A stretch of DNA of 64,000 nt from Macrotis lagotis (taxonomy: Eukaryota > Chordata > Mammalia > Peramelemorphia > Peramelidae). The first letter of the stretch is position 1. Each line of letters opens with the position of its first letter. The stretch covers positions 2,819,467 through 2,883,466 of the forward strand of contig NC_133666.1 of the NCBI RefSeq assembly GCF_037893015.1, read 5' to 3'. Under the pieces are notes generated by a model. That model was not told where the DNA came from, did not search any database, and worked only from the letters and a program-made list of their open reading frames with translations. A program made the translations under genes and the position numbers. This document shows positions 1-12,150 of the stretch, piece after piece.

Positions 1-1130
1 AGCTGTGGGTGAGAAGGAGCTAGCTCATACCTGGTGAATGCAGTAGCAGAAGGGAGGGGGATCCTGCTGGCTGAAGAGCAGACTCACTGTTTTTTGAAGC
101 TACAGAAGGGACTGTAGGGAGTAAGGGGTAAGTTTGCTGGGAGGCAGTGATTTGGGGGTGAAAAGAAGTGCCTGAGGTCGGCCTCCTAGAAAGAGCACAG
201 AAAATCGCAGTCAAAAGGACAGGAGGCCTGGGACAATATTCTTTGTACCCCAGAACTAGAGCTGATTACAATAATGAAATAAAACTAAAATAAAAAATGA
301 GTAAGCAAAGGAGAAAGAACCCGACCAGAGACAGTTTCTATGGGGAAAGAGAAGATTTGGGTTCCTATTCAGATGAAGGTAATGAAGTTAAAAAAGCTAC
401 TCCAAACTCAAATGAAATGTCATGTAGTCACAAACTGCAAAAGGGTTCTTTTTTGCATGTTTTTTGCATGTGTTTAACATATTTCTATATTAGTTTAATA
501 ACTTTTTGAGAAAAATTCTATTTGACATTGCTTTAGTGGGCATTTCTCTCTTACTGTTTGGGATTTATAGTATTTTTTCATGCCTGTTAAAAGCTTATAT
601 TTCTTTTTTTTTTTTTTCCAAAAAAGAGCTCTTGAAAGAACTTAAAAGGGACTTCCAGAATCAAATAAGAGAGGCTGAGGAGAGATTAGGAAAAAAAATA
701 AGAGTAATTCAAGAAAATTATTGAGAAGAAAGTTCAAATGGAAGAACCGATCCCAAAACAGAAGGAAGAAAATAGCTTCTTGAAAACTAGAATTTGGCAA
801 GAGGAAGTTAAGGATATTATAAGATATCAAGAAAGAATAAAACAAAATCAAAAGAATGGAAAAAGAGAAGAGAATGTGACAGCAACTGATCTGGAAAACA
901 GATTGAGGAGAGAATATAAAAATTGTTGGATTACCTGTAATTTATGAGTAAAAAATATCTTGATACAATATTATAAGAAATTATTCATGAACATAGTTCT
1001 GAAGTTTTAGAATGAGAAGTTGACCCAAAAAGATGGGAAAAATTACCAATCATTACCTGAAAGAGATCCTAGAATGAAAACTTGAATTCCATAATCAAGT
1101 TTTATAGCTTCCACTGTTCCTTCTCCTTTT
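1..1130 (+). mobile_element. Old LINE-1 fragment: 5' flank and ORF1, degraded
   Basis: The frame from 297 starts MSKQRRKNPT, matching the start MSKQRNKRKT of the ORF1 in the better-preserved L1 copy at 29029. After an AT-rich stretch at about 415-625 that has no counterpart there, homology resumes with a coiled-coil-like stretch (LLKELKRDFQNQIREAEERL, 632-720). It continues through NGRTDPKTEGRK-like and ENRLRREYKN segments to about 1100. ORF1 encodes the L1 RNA-binding chaperone. Here it is broken by the AT-rich insertion and by stops near 721 and 945. Bases 1-296 probably belong to the 5' UTR but cannot be aligned by eye. More diverged than the copies at 28-38 kb, so probably older. Confidence 0.65.
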
Positions 1131-2410
1131 TCTTTAAATTCACCTTCATCCCCTTGTGTATGTAAAAAATCTCAACAGTAGAAAGATCAGGTACATTAAA
1201 GGACTTGAGAATTTTTTCATAATTTAAAAATATAGCTCCTATTATTTTGCTGTAATTTAACTGTGCAAATGCACTGTAAGATCAAGTAATTACAAGCCAA
1301 GATTATATTAAGTTTGAAATTATGATCCAATTTATTTGCCTTCTAAAAAAGAGAGCCGACTGTGAGCCAGTTGACCAAGGGTGGCCATTTGGGATATTCT
1401 TTAATTCTGTCCCTTCTCTCTGATTTTCTTGGTTTATTTTTCTTTTATATCCCCTGGGTCAATCTTTCTCTTTCTTCCATTTTAACAACCTCTAGAGCTG
1501 TTTAATAATTTGTTTTATTATTTTTTCTTGGGAAACTGTCTATATTTGCTTTGTATTTCTTGGGTCCAAGGTGGTTTTATGTAGAATACTCTGCTCTTGG
1601 TTGAAGAACATTTTTAAGTGCTTGTGGGTGGCTAAATGCTCCCCCTTTTTTTCTGAATGGCTTTCAAGAATCACTGAGTCTATCCAGAAATGAAATAATC
1701 GTTCACTCCTTTTTGAACAATCAGTTCCCTTGGAGTGGGCAGCTAAGATGGAGTCAGCTAGCTCGAATCCCTCAAGCCTCTTTTGTTTCTAAGAGGAAGG
1801 AACCCTTGGCCCACTGTTCTAAATGGGAGTTTGTTTGCTGTTGTTTTCATTTTATCACCACGGGGATGAAGCAGTTCATTACGAGGGAGGAGGAAATTCT
1901 AGTCCTACCAGTTTGGGTTTTGACCCTCTTAATTCTTCAGAGAACTGCAATGTGTCTTCAGAGCTGTTGGAAACCCTGAAATGAATGTTTTAAGATTATT
2001 AGCTGACCAGGAGGCAGACCCCAGAAATAACTCCCTGTGTCCCTCCTGCTGGCCTCTGGCTCAGTGGGTGGGAGCCTCTGGATTTCTCCCCAAATGTTTC
2101 CACTGCCCATCCATCTCTCCAGGTTCCTACAGAGGGGATTATGCTGAGGAGTGAGTGTCCCCAGGAGAAGTTGACCAGTCATTCAAAGGACTGGGTCTGG
2201 GACTGATGGGGTGGTCTGTGGATGCTCTTCTGAAGAAATGGATGGATGGAATTCAGAGGGTTCCTGGTAAGGTGGCCACAGTCAAGGCTGTCTTCCCCCG
2301 AGAGCCAATCCTTACCTTAAGCTTTCTAAGACTGGAAGATAATTTGGAAATTCAATTGGATTTGGGGCTTGCCTCCAATTTTCTTGGAAGGTCCTACCTT
2401 TCCATTAGAG
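1131..2410. other. Unassigned sequence
   Basis: No recognisable gene or repeat family. Short open frames on both strands (for example 1713-1979 +) show no family motif and no splice context. Likely old intergenic DNA. Confidence 0.5.
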
Positions 2411-2411
2411 T

Positions 2412-2610
2412 CTTTTTTTAAAAAAATCATTTTCTACATTTATTTTTCCAACTGCATGTGAAGATTTATTTCTGACAATCATTCTTCGATAAGCTTTGGA
2501 GTTCCCTTTTTTCTCCCCCGTCTCTTTCCTCCCCCTGTCCTGACAGAAAGCAATCTAGTAGAGGGTCTAACTATGGGAAACATCCACATTCCATCCATGA
2601 GAGTCTTTTT
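2412..2610 (-). mobile_element. LINE-1 3' end fragment
   Basis: On the minus strand this reads as a marsupial L1 3' UTR: a G/A-rich tract, a 'cttcacatgcagttgg' block and an A-rich end. The same motif block recurs in the L1 tail at 24765-24960. No coding part remains. Confidence 0.6.
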
Positions 2611-2649
2611 GTGGAAGGAGAGCCTGGAAACAGATATGGGCTTGGCCAC

Positions 2650-3340
2650 CTCAATCACCCCCAAACCCTAAATAAAGCCAGACACCAGATCAGCTGACTT
2701 TTTACTCCTTTTGGGGGGCACCTTATCTAAGGGGAAGAGTTTGGTCTAACCTGCCATTGCCATTTTAGCTCCTCCTAGGTCCAAGTCTTTCACTTGGTAT
2801 TCAGATCTGTGGATCCTATTGGTCTAGGTCTGTTGGGCCCATGGGCCTTGCAGCTTGGCCTGGTGACCTCCCACTGGTTCTTTTACCTGGGCCCCAAATG
2901 GTTAGACCACAGAACACCCCAAGAACCCTTTTGGTTCCTGGTCAATAGCAATGGGAACTCTAGGCCAAGTTGCCAGGACTGTCTCCAGGCCTCAATTTAG
3001 ATCCTCTTTGAGTTATGAGGACTCCTCAAATGCCTAAAGGTAATGGGGTCTTTCTTCTTGGTCAATCAAGGGCCCAGTACTTATGGGTCTGTTTGGGGAA
3101 AAGACACATGGTTCAGAACTAGGGACCAGTCACAAGTACCAGTGTTGGTGAGAGCCAGGCTGGAGATTTACCCGAATGCCAGCCAATTTTCAGAAACCAC
3201 AAGGAGTTGCTATTGCCCCAGTCACAGAGACCGTGGATGAGGATGGGAGGATGGGGGAGGGGGCTGTGTGTGGAGGGAGCCAGCCCTGCTAGGCAGAACT
3301 GCTGCCCAAGTGTGCTCTCAGTGGCTTGGAGAGGGTCAAG
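2650..3340. other. Unassigned sequence upstream of microsatellite
   Basis: No gene recognised. A polyadenylation-like AATAAA lies at about 2671, but no upstream coding sequence supports a transcript end. Confidence 0.4.
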
Positions 3341-3349
3341 ACAGTCTTT

Positions 3350-3619
3350 CAGTCAGTCTGTGTGTCTGTCTGTCTGTCTGTCTCTCTCTTTTTCTTTCTG
3401 TCTCTCTGCCACTCTCTAAATTTCTGTCTTTGTCTCTCTCTCTCTCCTTCCCTCTGTCTCTCAGTCTCTGTCAGTCTCTGTTTTTTGTCTGTCCATGTTT
3501 CTCTCTCTTTCTCTCTCTCTATCTCTCTCTCTCTTTCTTTCTCTTTTTCTGTCTCTCTGTCTCTCTCTGTCTCTCTCTGTCTCTGTCTCTCTGTCTCTCT
3601 CTGTCTCTCTGTCTCTCTG

Positions 3620-3675
<56 letters not shown>
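3350..3675. repeat. Compound (TCTG)n/(TC)n microsatellite
   Basis: About 325 bp of TCTG, TCTCTG and pure TC repeats, ending in an uninterrupted TC run (3628-3672). Every reading frame across it is open in low-complexity Leu/Ser/Cys or Arg/Glu repeats, so the long open frames here are artefacts. The strand asymmetry (polypyrimidine) makes triplex (H-DNA) formation possible. Confidence 0.97.
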
Positions 3676-4042
3676 CCTTTGACTCTGTCTGACAGAGCAT
3701 GATTAGAAAATTAATCCCTTTGGCTCTGTGTTTTTTTTCTTAATAAATCCAATGCTGTTCTCTTCATCCACCAAATAGTACATTTTGGACTCCCACAATC
3801 CTTAGTGTCTGATTGGGTGGTCCATCTAGTGAAATGTTCTGGCCTGTGGACCACACTTTTAGCAAAAATCATGTTATACCAGAACATCTCCCGACACTCT
3901 TCTAGTATCTGGCAATCAGGCATGTTGAGGGGACGAGAGTAGAAAGAACGTGTGCAGCATCTGAGCATTTCCTTCTCAGGCAGGCTCTCCTGTTGCCTTG
4001 GACAGTGTTTATCAAACCACTTTCCTTCTGAAAGCACATATT

Positions 4043-4187
4043 GGGATGCAGCAAATAGAATGCCAACCCTGCAGTCGGGAGGACCTGAGTTCAAATATGA
4101 CCTTAGACACTTCATAATTGCCTAGCTGTGTGACTTTGGGCAAGTCACTGATCCCCATTGCCTTGACTAAAATATTTTTTTAAAAAA
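4043..4187 (+). mobile_element. tRNA/CORE-type SINE
   Basis: Diverged head, then the family landmarks gacctgagttcaaat (B-box region), cacttcataattgcctagctgtgtgac and the 'cactgatccccattgcctt' tail ahead of an A-rich end. Confidence 0.85.
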
Positions 4188-4679
4188 GGGCACGTAGGCC
4201 TTCAACTACAAACTGCTAGAAGCAGGCTGCTTATCTGAAATCATTTTTCCTACTTTTTCTTTCTCTGACGTATTCCCCCTTTCCTCTTTTTCCATTGTTC
4301 TCTGAATTTCCGGATATAAGGGAACAACTTGTAGCCCCTCTGTCTAATCAGACCTCTGACAATAAAATAGTTCGGAGGGGACTCATGTATCATCTCCTCC
4401 CATTAGAACCTATTTTTTACCTTTATTGGCTTTATTTATTTACACTTTACTTAAATATTCTTGTTGTAAGAGTAGTCATGATCCCTTCCCCCCACAAAAT
4501 ATAAAATCTCATGAGAAATTATGTGAAAAAAGAGAAAAACAATGTGCCTCAATCTGTGTTCTGATACCATCAGCTCTAGAACCTAATGTTGATCTTTCCT
4601 TAGTCTTTTGTAATTGATTGCTCATGTTTACCTTTCTATGTTTCACTCTATTCCTGCTTTTGTATTTCAAAATCATCAA

Positions 4680-6265
4680 TCAAGGTGGAAGCCATTGACT
4701 ATTTACCCCAAGTTGAAGTCAGTCTGTCCCTAAATGAAGTTCCAACTGAAGAAGAGGTTGTGGATGCCATTAAGGTTCCTTTCAAGTGACAAAGCACTTG
4801 GTGCTGATTCTATTCCAGTTGAGATCCACAAGGTGTGGGGGGGGAGGTCCTTTGCTCATCCCAAAGTTGACTGAAATGTTCTAGGTTATATGGTGTGAAG
4901 GGGTTATCCATCAAGAATTCAAGGATGCCTCCATCGTACCATCTCAATAAAGGTAAAGGGAATAGATTGTCCTGAGACAATCATGGAGATATTGCTCTTT
5001 TCGTCATTGCTGGTAAGATTCTTGCCAGAGTCCTTCTTAATAGGTTGATCTTTCACCTGGAAGATGGTCACCTTTCTGAGAGCCAGCATGGCTTGGAAAG
5101 GGAAGAGGAACAGACTTAATAAGGTGTTTAATGTCTGACAACTCCAAGAAAAAATGACAGGAACAGAACAGAGGTCTGGATGCAACATTTGTAGATCTGA
5201 CCAAGGCCTTTGATACCATCAGTCACAAGGGTTTAAAGAAAATTATGTCAACATGTGGTTGCCCAGGGAAGTTCATCAGTATTGTACATCAATCTCATGA
5301 AGGTTTGCATGCCCAGGTTCTGGGTGGTGGATGCTGCTCTCAAGATTTCCCAGTCACCAATGGAGTAAAATGACAATGTTTCTTTATTCCCATACATTTT
5401 AGCATGTTTTCAGCCATGTTTTCTTAATTTTTAAAAAAATTTATATAAGGCAATGGGATTAAGTGACTTGCCCAAGGTCACACAGCTAGGCAATTATGAA
5501 GAGTCTGAGGTCAGATTTGAACTGAAGTCCTCTTGACTCCAGGGCCAGTGCTCTATCCAGTACACCACCTAGCTGCCCCCTCAGTCATGTTATCAAACCC
5601 TTCCCTGAGGATGAACATGGCCTCAGAGCTAGCTACCTCACTGATGGCAAATTCTTCAAATTGAAAAGGCTCCAAGCCAAGACCAAAGTGAAGGGAAGGT
5701 TGGTACAGGATTTTCTGTTTGCAGATAATAGTGCCCTCAATGCAGCCTCTGAGGCTGAGATGCAGCAAAGTCTGGATCGATTCTCTGCTGCTTGTCCTCA
5801 TTTTGGCCTAACCATGAACACCAAGAAAACCCAGGTGCTCCATCAGCCAGCACCACACCATCCATAGGTGGAACCCTTGATTATAGCAAATGGAGAAGTT
5901 TTGAGGACTGTGGACAAGTTCATTTCCCTTGGCAGTGTCCTTTCCAAGGAGGTTCACATTGATAGGCAGGATGATACATCCATCACCAGAAGTGGTTCAG
6001 TGTTTGGGAAACTATGAAGGAAAGAATGGGAGAGAAAGGGTATTAGACTGACCAGCAGACTGAAGGTCTACAGAGCCATTTTGCTGACCTAATTGCTGTA
6101 TATCTGTGAGACCTGGCCAGTCTACCAGCACCATATCAGGAAACTGAATGACTTCCACTTCAATTGTCTTAGGAGGATTCTGAAGGTCCCCTGGCAGGAG
6201 AAGATACCAGACTCTGAAGGCCTTTCTCAGATAAACTGCCTAGCATTCCAACATTACTACAGACA
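4680..6265 (+). mobile_element. RTE-clade LINE, reverse-transcriptase fragment
   Basis: Translation in shifting frames gives RTE reverse-transcriptase landmarks: DKALGADSIPVEIHK (about 4790-4835), TFVDLTKAFDTISHKG (5190-5235), the catalytic region FLFADNSALNAASEAEMQQSL (5715-5775), then MNTKKTQVLHQPAPHHP. The C-terminal block ICETWPVYQHHIRKLNDFH follows (6105-6165). The active-site box reads FADN where FADD is expected. Several frameshifts and stops make it dead. The endonuclease end and 3' tail are missing. It is split by a SINE at 5421-5580. Confidence 0.88.
5421..5580 (-). mobile_element. tRNA/CORE-type SINE inserted in RTE
   Basis: Antisense copy: ggcaatgggattaagtgactt...gctctatccagtacaccacctagctgcccc. 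Flanked by an 11-bp target-site duplication with one mismatch (5410-5420 tcagccatgtt; 5581-5591 tcagtcatgtt), so it entered after the RTE. Confidence 0.92.
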
Positions 6266-6422
6266 GTTTTTTCCTTTTATTTATTTAAGGCAATGTGGTT
6301 AAGTGACTTGCCCAAGGTCACACAGAGCTAGATCATTATTAAGTGTCTGAGGTCACATTTGAACTCAGGTCCTCCTGATTCCAGAACTGGTGCTCTATCT
6401 ACTGAGCCACCTGACTGCCTCT
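6266..6422 (-). mobile_element. tRNA/CORE-type SINE
   Basis: Antisense copy abutting the end of the RTE fragment. It has all family landmarks (ggcaatgtggttaagtgac, ttgaactcaggtcctcctga, gagccacctgactgcc). Confidence 0.9.
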
Positions 6423-6429
6423 CAGAAAT

Positions 6430-7043
6430 TCTTGAAAGTCCTCTATTTCATTATAGATCTATTTCCACCTTTAGGATCATGCTCAGTTACATTGGATACA
6501 TTATTTTTAACTGTAGTAAGCCTAGATCTTTCACCTCTTGAAATATTATGTTCTACATTCTCCACTTCTTTATGCTAGTAGATCTTAAATCTTTGAACCT
6601 GCCTCCTGACTTTTGGTTTTACATTAATCCTGGGCTCTATTCACTTTTGGGAGTGAACGTCTTCTTGAAGACCCTTTGGTTTTCTTAAGGTCTTGAGTAT
6701 TGGGTTATTCTATGATTTCAGGGATGGCTCAGACTCAGGACATTCAATGTCTCAGTTCTTTCAAAATTATATGATCCATGGAAGAGTCTGTTCAGTCCCC
6801 TCTTGGGTTGAATTCTGCAAGTTTCAACATCAATTTTGAGTTGGAACAACCTGCTCATCCCTGATTGGTGGTTCCAGTAGAGGCTGTTATCAGCCAGTTA
6901 GAAACTTCTGCTGGTTGATGAGGGAACTGGTCTGGGCTTCCTGCCTCAGTTATTCTACTGCAGGTTTCAGCCTGAGATGGAGAAGGGGACCTGGGTCCTG
7001 GTTCTGCTCAGAATGTCAGAACTGTTGATGTGCTTCTTGTTTC
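6430..7043. other. Unassigned sequence
   Basis: No gene or repeat family recognised. Short frames on both strands lack motifs. Confidence 0.4.
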
Positions 7044-7054
7044 TGAACACATTT

Positions 7055-7197
7055 TTTTTGGCAAGGCAAATGGGATTAAGTGGCTTGCCCAAGGCCACAC
7101 AGCTAGGTAATTATTAAGTGTCTGAGACCGGATTTGAACCCAGGTACTCCTGACTCCAGGGCCGGTGCTTTATCCACTACGCCACCTAGCTGCCCCG
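7055..7197 (-). mobile_element. tRNA/CORE-type SINE with target-site duplication
   Basis: Antisense SINE flanked by the exact 11-bp repeat tgaacacattt (7044-7054 and 7198-7208). Little diverged from the window consensus, so relatively young. Confidence 0.92.
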
Positions 7198-7208
7198 TGA
7201 ACACATTT

Positions 7209-8200
7209 CTTACTCAACACAAGCTAAGGACATTGACCTTTCATCTCTTCTACCCTAGGCACAGGTCCCACCCCCACCCCCAATGCCCCTCTGTCTGCCT
7301 TGAATCTTTGACCTAGAATTGGCTAGTGAATGACAGAACTTCCATATGGCATGATTCCCACAACCTGGAGTAATTTTGGACTGCCGCAGTGTCTCTTGAC
7401 CAAGTGCTTAGGCCACTCTCTTCTCCTCTTCAGTTCTCTGTTCAAACTCTGTTGTGGTGTTGAGATGGCTCCTTGATGTCAGCATGCCCCTTCTGTGGTC
7501 ATCCTGTGATCATTCTGATGCACTATGGAAAAGGAGGGTTTGGGCATGCAGAACAGAGATTTTTTGACTCGGGGGTGGTGTTGCATTGAAGTGGGGAGGT
7601 AGCACTAACTTTTTCTGTTCGTCCAATTTGTACCTACTTTGAGGTCTTCTCATCTGAGGAGGCCTGCTGTGAGGCAACAAAAGGAAAGGTTAGATTCCCC
7701 ATATAGATGAATGATGCCCAGCCCTGTTTCCTCAGGAGACATGCTGGGCCCTCGTCACCCACCAATAGAGGGTCTAGTAAAGAAGTCTTTAGCTTTGGGA
7801 AAGGTGACATGAAAGGTACTTTCAAGTATTTTAAGATATCTTTGAAGCGTAGCTCTGAATAGATGGGCTACATTGTAGGACAAGCTGGCTCTATATTCAC
7901 CTCTCTCTGAAGGCGGTCTTACACAGGGATAGTTGGGAGAGAAGTAGGAATCAGATTACAGACAGTTCAAGAACAGCTGGTGCCCATGGACAGATGGGTT
8001 GGAATATGGTGGCCATCATGGATGGAAGTGCTCTGGGAGGGGAAGCAGCATAATGGATATTTTTAATATAGATACCCTTCAAAGCATCTCTTCCTCATAT
8101 TCTATCACATGGAAAAAATCTGATATCTAAAGAGTTATTGGCACAGGTTATGAGAGAAAAATAGCAGGAATTGGTTTGGAAATGGAAATGGTTGTGATCT
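7209..8200. other. Unassigned sequence
   Basis: About 1 kb with no recognisable gene, repeat or RNA. The minus-strand frame at 7634-7825 has no family signature. Confidence 0.4.
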
Positions 8201-8214
8201 AAACCTGTGAGAAG

Positions 8215-8347
8215 GGGCAGCTAGGTGGTGCAGTAGATAGAGCACCAGCCCTGGAGTAGTCAGGAGGACCTGAGTTCAAACCCAGCCTCAGATACTTCAG
8301 ATACTTGGGCAAGTCACTTAACCCCATTGCCTTAAATAAACAAAATT
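8215..8347 (+). mobile_element. tRNA/CORE-type SINE, exact 14-bp TSD
   Basis: Sense copy beginning gggcagctaggtggtgcag and ending in an A-rich tail. Flanked by a perfect 14-bp direct repeat aaacctgtgagaag (8201-8214 and 8348-8361). The intact duplication suggests a comparatively recent insertion. Confidence 0.95.
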
Positions 8348-8361
8348 AAACCTGTGAGAAG

Positions 8362-9578
8362 CCATCAAGCTGTTGCAATTGATGAGTAGCAATATGAAAA
8401 TTGGAAGGTAATTCCTGGGAAGAACTTGGTTCTAATATAGCCTTAAAACTTAGGAGAGATGAAGTAAAAAAAAAGGGGGGAATCTGTCAGTGAAAAAGAA
8501 GCATTTTAATCATGGTTTGAAGATAAGAACTGAATTAAATTAAGTTCTGAGAGATAGAATTAAAGATGAGTTGTGATAGTAATACATTTTGCTTCAAAAA
8601 ATTTAATTAAAATGTATTTATTATAGAAGTTCAGTTATCTGAATGCTTTTAGAAAAGGGAAAACTCACTTGTGTTTGTCCAGGTCCCCAGTGTTGGCAGG
8701 CACAGAGAACTCTTGAATGCCTGGGAGACAGGTCACCTGTATATGCAGATAATCCATAGATAATGAAACACTGTACAGGTAACACTATTTGCATGGCCAA
8801 AGCTTCTAGACCAAATCCCACTGGTGGTGACTTTCCTGCATTGGATTCTCCCCTCTGATGTTCTGCTTCCTCCTCTGAATGGCTCTTCCATGGGTGGAAC
8901 TCCTTGTGTTTTATTCCTGACTTTAGGCTCTCTATGCTTTCATGAATGTTGAACCCTCCTCACAGGAAACAAGAATATAACCCTTCCATGCAAATCTTTC
9001 TGTTGAGACTGAAAAAGTTCTTCTCCGGTGGTTTGTTTTGGGTTGTTGAGATAAACAATAATGCTAATAAATAGAAAATGTTTGTAAAGGGATTTTAACT
9101 TTTCCAAGTTTAATTCTCATAATTGTGAATGGATAAAAGAGTAAATAAAAGTATTGTGCAGTGCACTGGGGATTCAAATGGACAAGTAAGCCAATTCTTG
9201 CTCTCCACAGATACTGAAGAAGACAAAAAGCAAAGTTCTTGCCACGCGAATCTTCCATCCCAGCAAATTGTTTGACACCAGCAATTGATGTGATTTTTGT
9301 CTATGTAAATGACAATAAAGGTATGAAAAATGAAGATTTCTCTCTTGAATTTATTCACTGATTTAGGACCAAAGTTTTCCCCTTTTCTACTACCTCATCC
9401 AAAGATCAACCAGTGTGGTTAATCTTTCTTAAAGATTTACCCAGGCCCAGATCTAATCAGATAGTAAAGGAAATTCAAACTTTGGGCTAATGAGTGTATT
9501 TCTGCTTATTTTGTTTTGCTAGACAGATCTGGGAAAATGTGGGTCCCCTTTTTTTGTCTTATCAAATGATATGGAAAT
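8362..9578. other. Unassigned sequence
   Basis: AT-rich, with no gene or repeat recognised. The minus-strand frames at 9064-9358 are not supported by any motif. Confidence 0.4.
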
Positions 9579-9579
9579 T

Positions 9580-9727
9580 GTTGTTTTTTTAAATTTTCTT
9601 AAGAAGGCAATGGGGTTAAGCCCAAGGTCACACAGCTAGCAAATATTAAGTGTCTGAAGTTAGATTTGAATTCAGATGCTCTTGGCTCCAGAGCTGGTGC
9701 TTTATCCATTGTGCCACCTAGCTGCCC
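9580..9727 (-). mobile_element. tRNA/CORE-type SINE
   Basis: Antisense copy with a T-run at its 3' side (reverse-complement A-tail), ggcaatggggttaag and tgccacctagctgccc. A small deletion removes the 'tgacttg' block. Confidence 0.9.
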
Positions 9728-10364
9728 TTAAATTTGCCCTAAGATATACCACCCACCATTGTATTGACCAATCAGGGGTGTTTAGGTATCCCTCAGGAAC
9801 CCCTTGTCTTTGAATGAGTTTATTGCATTAGGAGTCTCTTAATAACCTGCTGGCCTTATTAATAAAATGATTCAGTCACCCAGAAGCTATGTGTGTTGAA
9901 CCTTTTTAATCATTCAGCAGAAGGAAGAGGAATGACCATTTGCTTTGTCACTGTGTCTTAAGGATCCTGGGACTTATACATCTGCTTCCCAGGAGGATAG
10001 TTGTGAACACCCAGTTGGAAGGATCTGGTTTCGTTCTGGACTTTCCCCCACCCAAGGTCTGAGGGGAGATAGTGGTCCAGGCGGCTGATTTGACTGGCCT
10101 TCTGGCCTATTTCTGCCCCCAGGTGCTTTGGCTACTTCAGGTGAACTGACTGACTTGCCCTGTGAGGGGCAGATGGTTGGCAATCGATGGTGATAGCTAG
10201 TTGGCCCTTCTCCAAAAGAGTGTTCCACAGATGATGGCTTTGAGGGCTAGAAGTAATAGTGTGTAGGTGTGATGCTGCCACTCCCAGAGCCCCTGTGTAC
10301 ATCCAGTCCAGGAAAGTTAGGGTGATTGTGCAAACAGATACCATGGCATGGGGGAGAGCATTCA

Positions 10365-10705
10365 TCTCAGAGTTAGAAAAGGTTGGATTCATTTGGGGCT
10401 CTCTGCGATGGAGAATCCCATCTGTATCCAGAGAAAGAACTAACTGTGGAGTTGGAACAAAGTTCAAGGCCTATTCCCTTTAATTTAGAAAAAAACCCCA
10501 GATGTCTTATTGTCTGATCTTATCTCTATACTTTATGTTTCTTCCTTAAGGATGTGATTTCTCTCTCATCACACTTAATTTGGGTCAATGCACAACATGG
10601 AAACAAAGTAAAGACTGACAGATTGCTTTCCGTGGGGGGGGGGGGGGGGAGTAAGATTGGGAGAAAAAATTGTAAAACTCAAATAAAATCTTTAAAAACA
10701 AAAAA
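10365..10705 (+). mobile_element. LINE-1 3' UTR fragment
   Basis: Matches the L1 3' UTR also seen at 59330-59790: 'gggctctctgcgatggaga', 'gtatccagagaaagaact', 'tcttattgtctgatctta', 'gatttctctctcatcac'. These are followed by a run of 17 G at about 10635-10651 and an A-rich tail. 5'-truncated, no coding part. Confidence 0.85.
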
Positions 10706-11408
10706 AGAAAGAAAACCTGGGACATGACCTGGATGAGAACAGCAAAGGATAATTAGCAAAAGTCAGACAGAAGAGAAGATAATGGAGAACCTGCCTAGGC
10801 AGCTACGTCCAACTAGAGACCCTCAGGCTGCATGCAGCCCCTCAAAGCCCATTCATGTGTCATCGTTACTTTTTTATTATTATACTCATTGGTAAGAGGA
10901 ATTATATTGTAGTCAAAAATAAATATTAAGTTCTAAAGAAAAAAGGAAAAAAAAGGAAAAGGTTGGGTCCAAATGTAGCTTTTGAGTTTCCCAGGCTCTT
11001 TGAGCCTCAACGTCCACATTTGTAAAATCAGGATCATAACTAAAGCTTGTGGCTCCTTTCTCCCAGGCTTCTTGAAAGGCCTCAATGAGTATGAAAGGCA
11101 CTTTGCCAATTTCTAAGCATCCTGAGAATGTGGTCTATGCCATTCACTAGCTTTTTCATCTTGATCATTGCATTCTCACCCAGAATTTTAGCCTTTCCTC
11201 AAACTTGGGTTCTAGTTAAGTGGAATATAAAGGAATCTTAGATCATTGCTCTTTTGGTCATTGTTCATTGATCATTGTTTTTTCTGAGCCTCCAGGGCCT
11301 GGTCTCCTCCCTCTCTTCCTCAGTCCTTCCAGAAGATAAAGTCCTTCCCTCAAGTACCAGTTCCCTGGCTTGGTTGGCTTTGGTTGGTAGCTCCTTCCCT
11401 ACCACTTC
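10706..11408. other. Unassigned sequence
   Basis: No gene or repeat recognised. Confidence 0.35.
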
Positions 11409-11420
11409 TGCCCTATTGTG

Positions 11421-11586
11421 TCTCCTTTCCTTCTTTTTTTCTTTTTTTTGCAAGGCAGTGGGGTTAAGTGGCTTGCCCCAAGGCCACACGGCTAGGTCAT
11501 TATTAAGTGTCTGAGGCTGGATTTGAACCTAGGTACTCCCGACTCCAGGGATGGTGCTCTATCCACTGCACCACCTAGCTTTCCCA
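11421..11586 (-). mobile_element. tRNA/CORE-type SINE, exact 12-bp TSD
   Basis: Antisense copy flanked by a perfect 12-bp direct repeat tgccctattgtg (11409-11420 and 11587-11598). Confidence 0.94.
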
Positions 11587-11914
11587 TGCCCTATTGTGGT
11601 CTCAATCTCTACCTGGACTAGAACTTTCACCTCCATCTCCTCCATGTTGTACCCTGCTGTTTCTACTCCCTACCATTTTCCCCTATCTCTTCCTCTATTG
11701 ACCTAGCTTGCCTTTGATTAGCCAATCATTTGGCTGATATAGCAACTAAGTCACCAATCAAAGAAGAAATGGCTTCATAGAAATTAAGAACTTTGTCAAA
11801 GGTGACAGGAACAGATAAAACTCCAAATCTGCTTCTCCAAATTCATAAACTTCGACTCTTTCCACTAGGCTATGTGCTTTCCCTCAGCCAGGGGGCTCCA
11901 TAGCCCAAAGAGAG

Positions 11915-12150
11915 CTGGATTGGACTCAGGAAGCTGAGAGTTCCTAAGTAAGCCCAGACATTTACTAGCTGCGTGTGACCTTCAGCAAGTCATTTCACCT
12001 CTGTTTGTCCCAGTTTCCTCATCTGTACAATGGACATAATAACAGTACCTACCTATAAGGATCTGGTGAGTTTCAAATGAGATCCTAATCACAAAGCAGC
12101 TTGTACAAAGGAAGTGCTATAGCAATGTTCATTATCAACATTATTTTACC
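11915..12150 (+). mobile_element. MIR-like ancient SINE
   Basis: Shows the MIR order: 'ctgtgtgacctt..gcaagtcattt', 'cagtttcctcatctgtacaatgg', 'ataataacagtacctacc', then 'agtgctatagcaatgttcattatc' at the 3' end. Strongly diverged, as expected for a family of pre-therian age. Confidence 0.8.

Noticed and set aside
3268-3702. Open frames of up to 144 codons on both strands
   Set aside because: They lie wholly in a TC/TCTG microsatellite, and the products are Leu-Ser-Cys or Arg-Glu repeats.
8215-8347. tRNA gene-like A and B boxes in SINEs
   Set aside because: All are heads of the interspersed SINE family with A-rich tails. None can fold as a complete tRNA with an anticodon arm that I can support.
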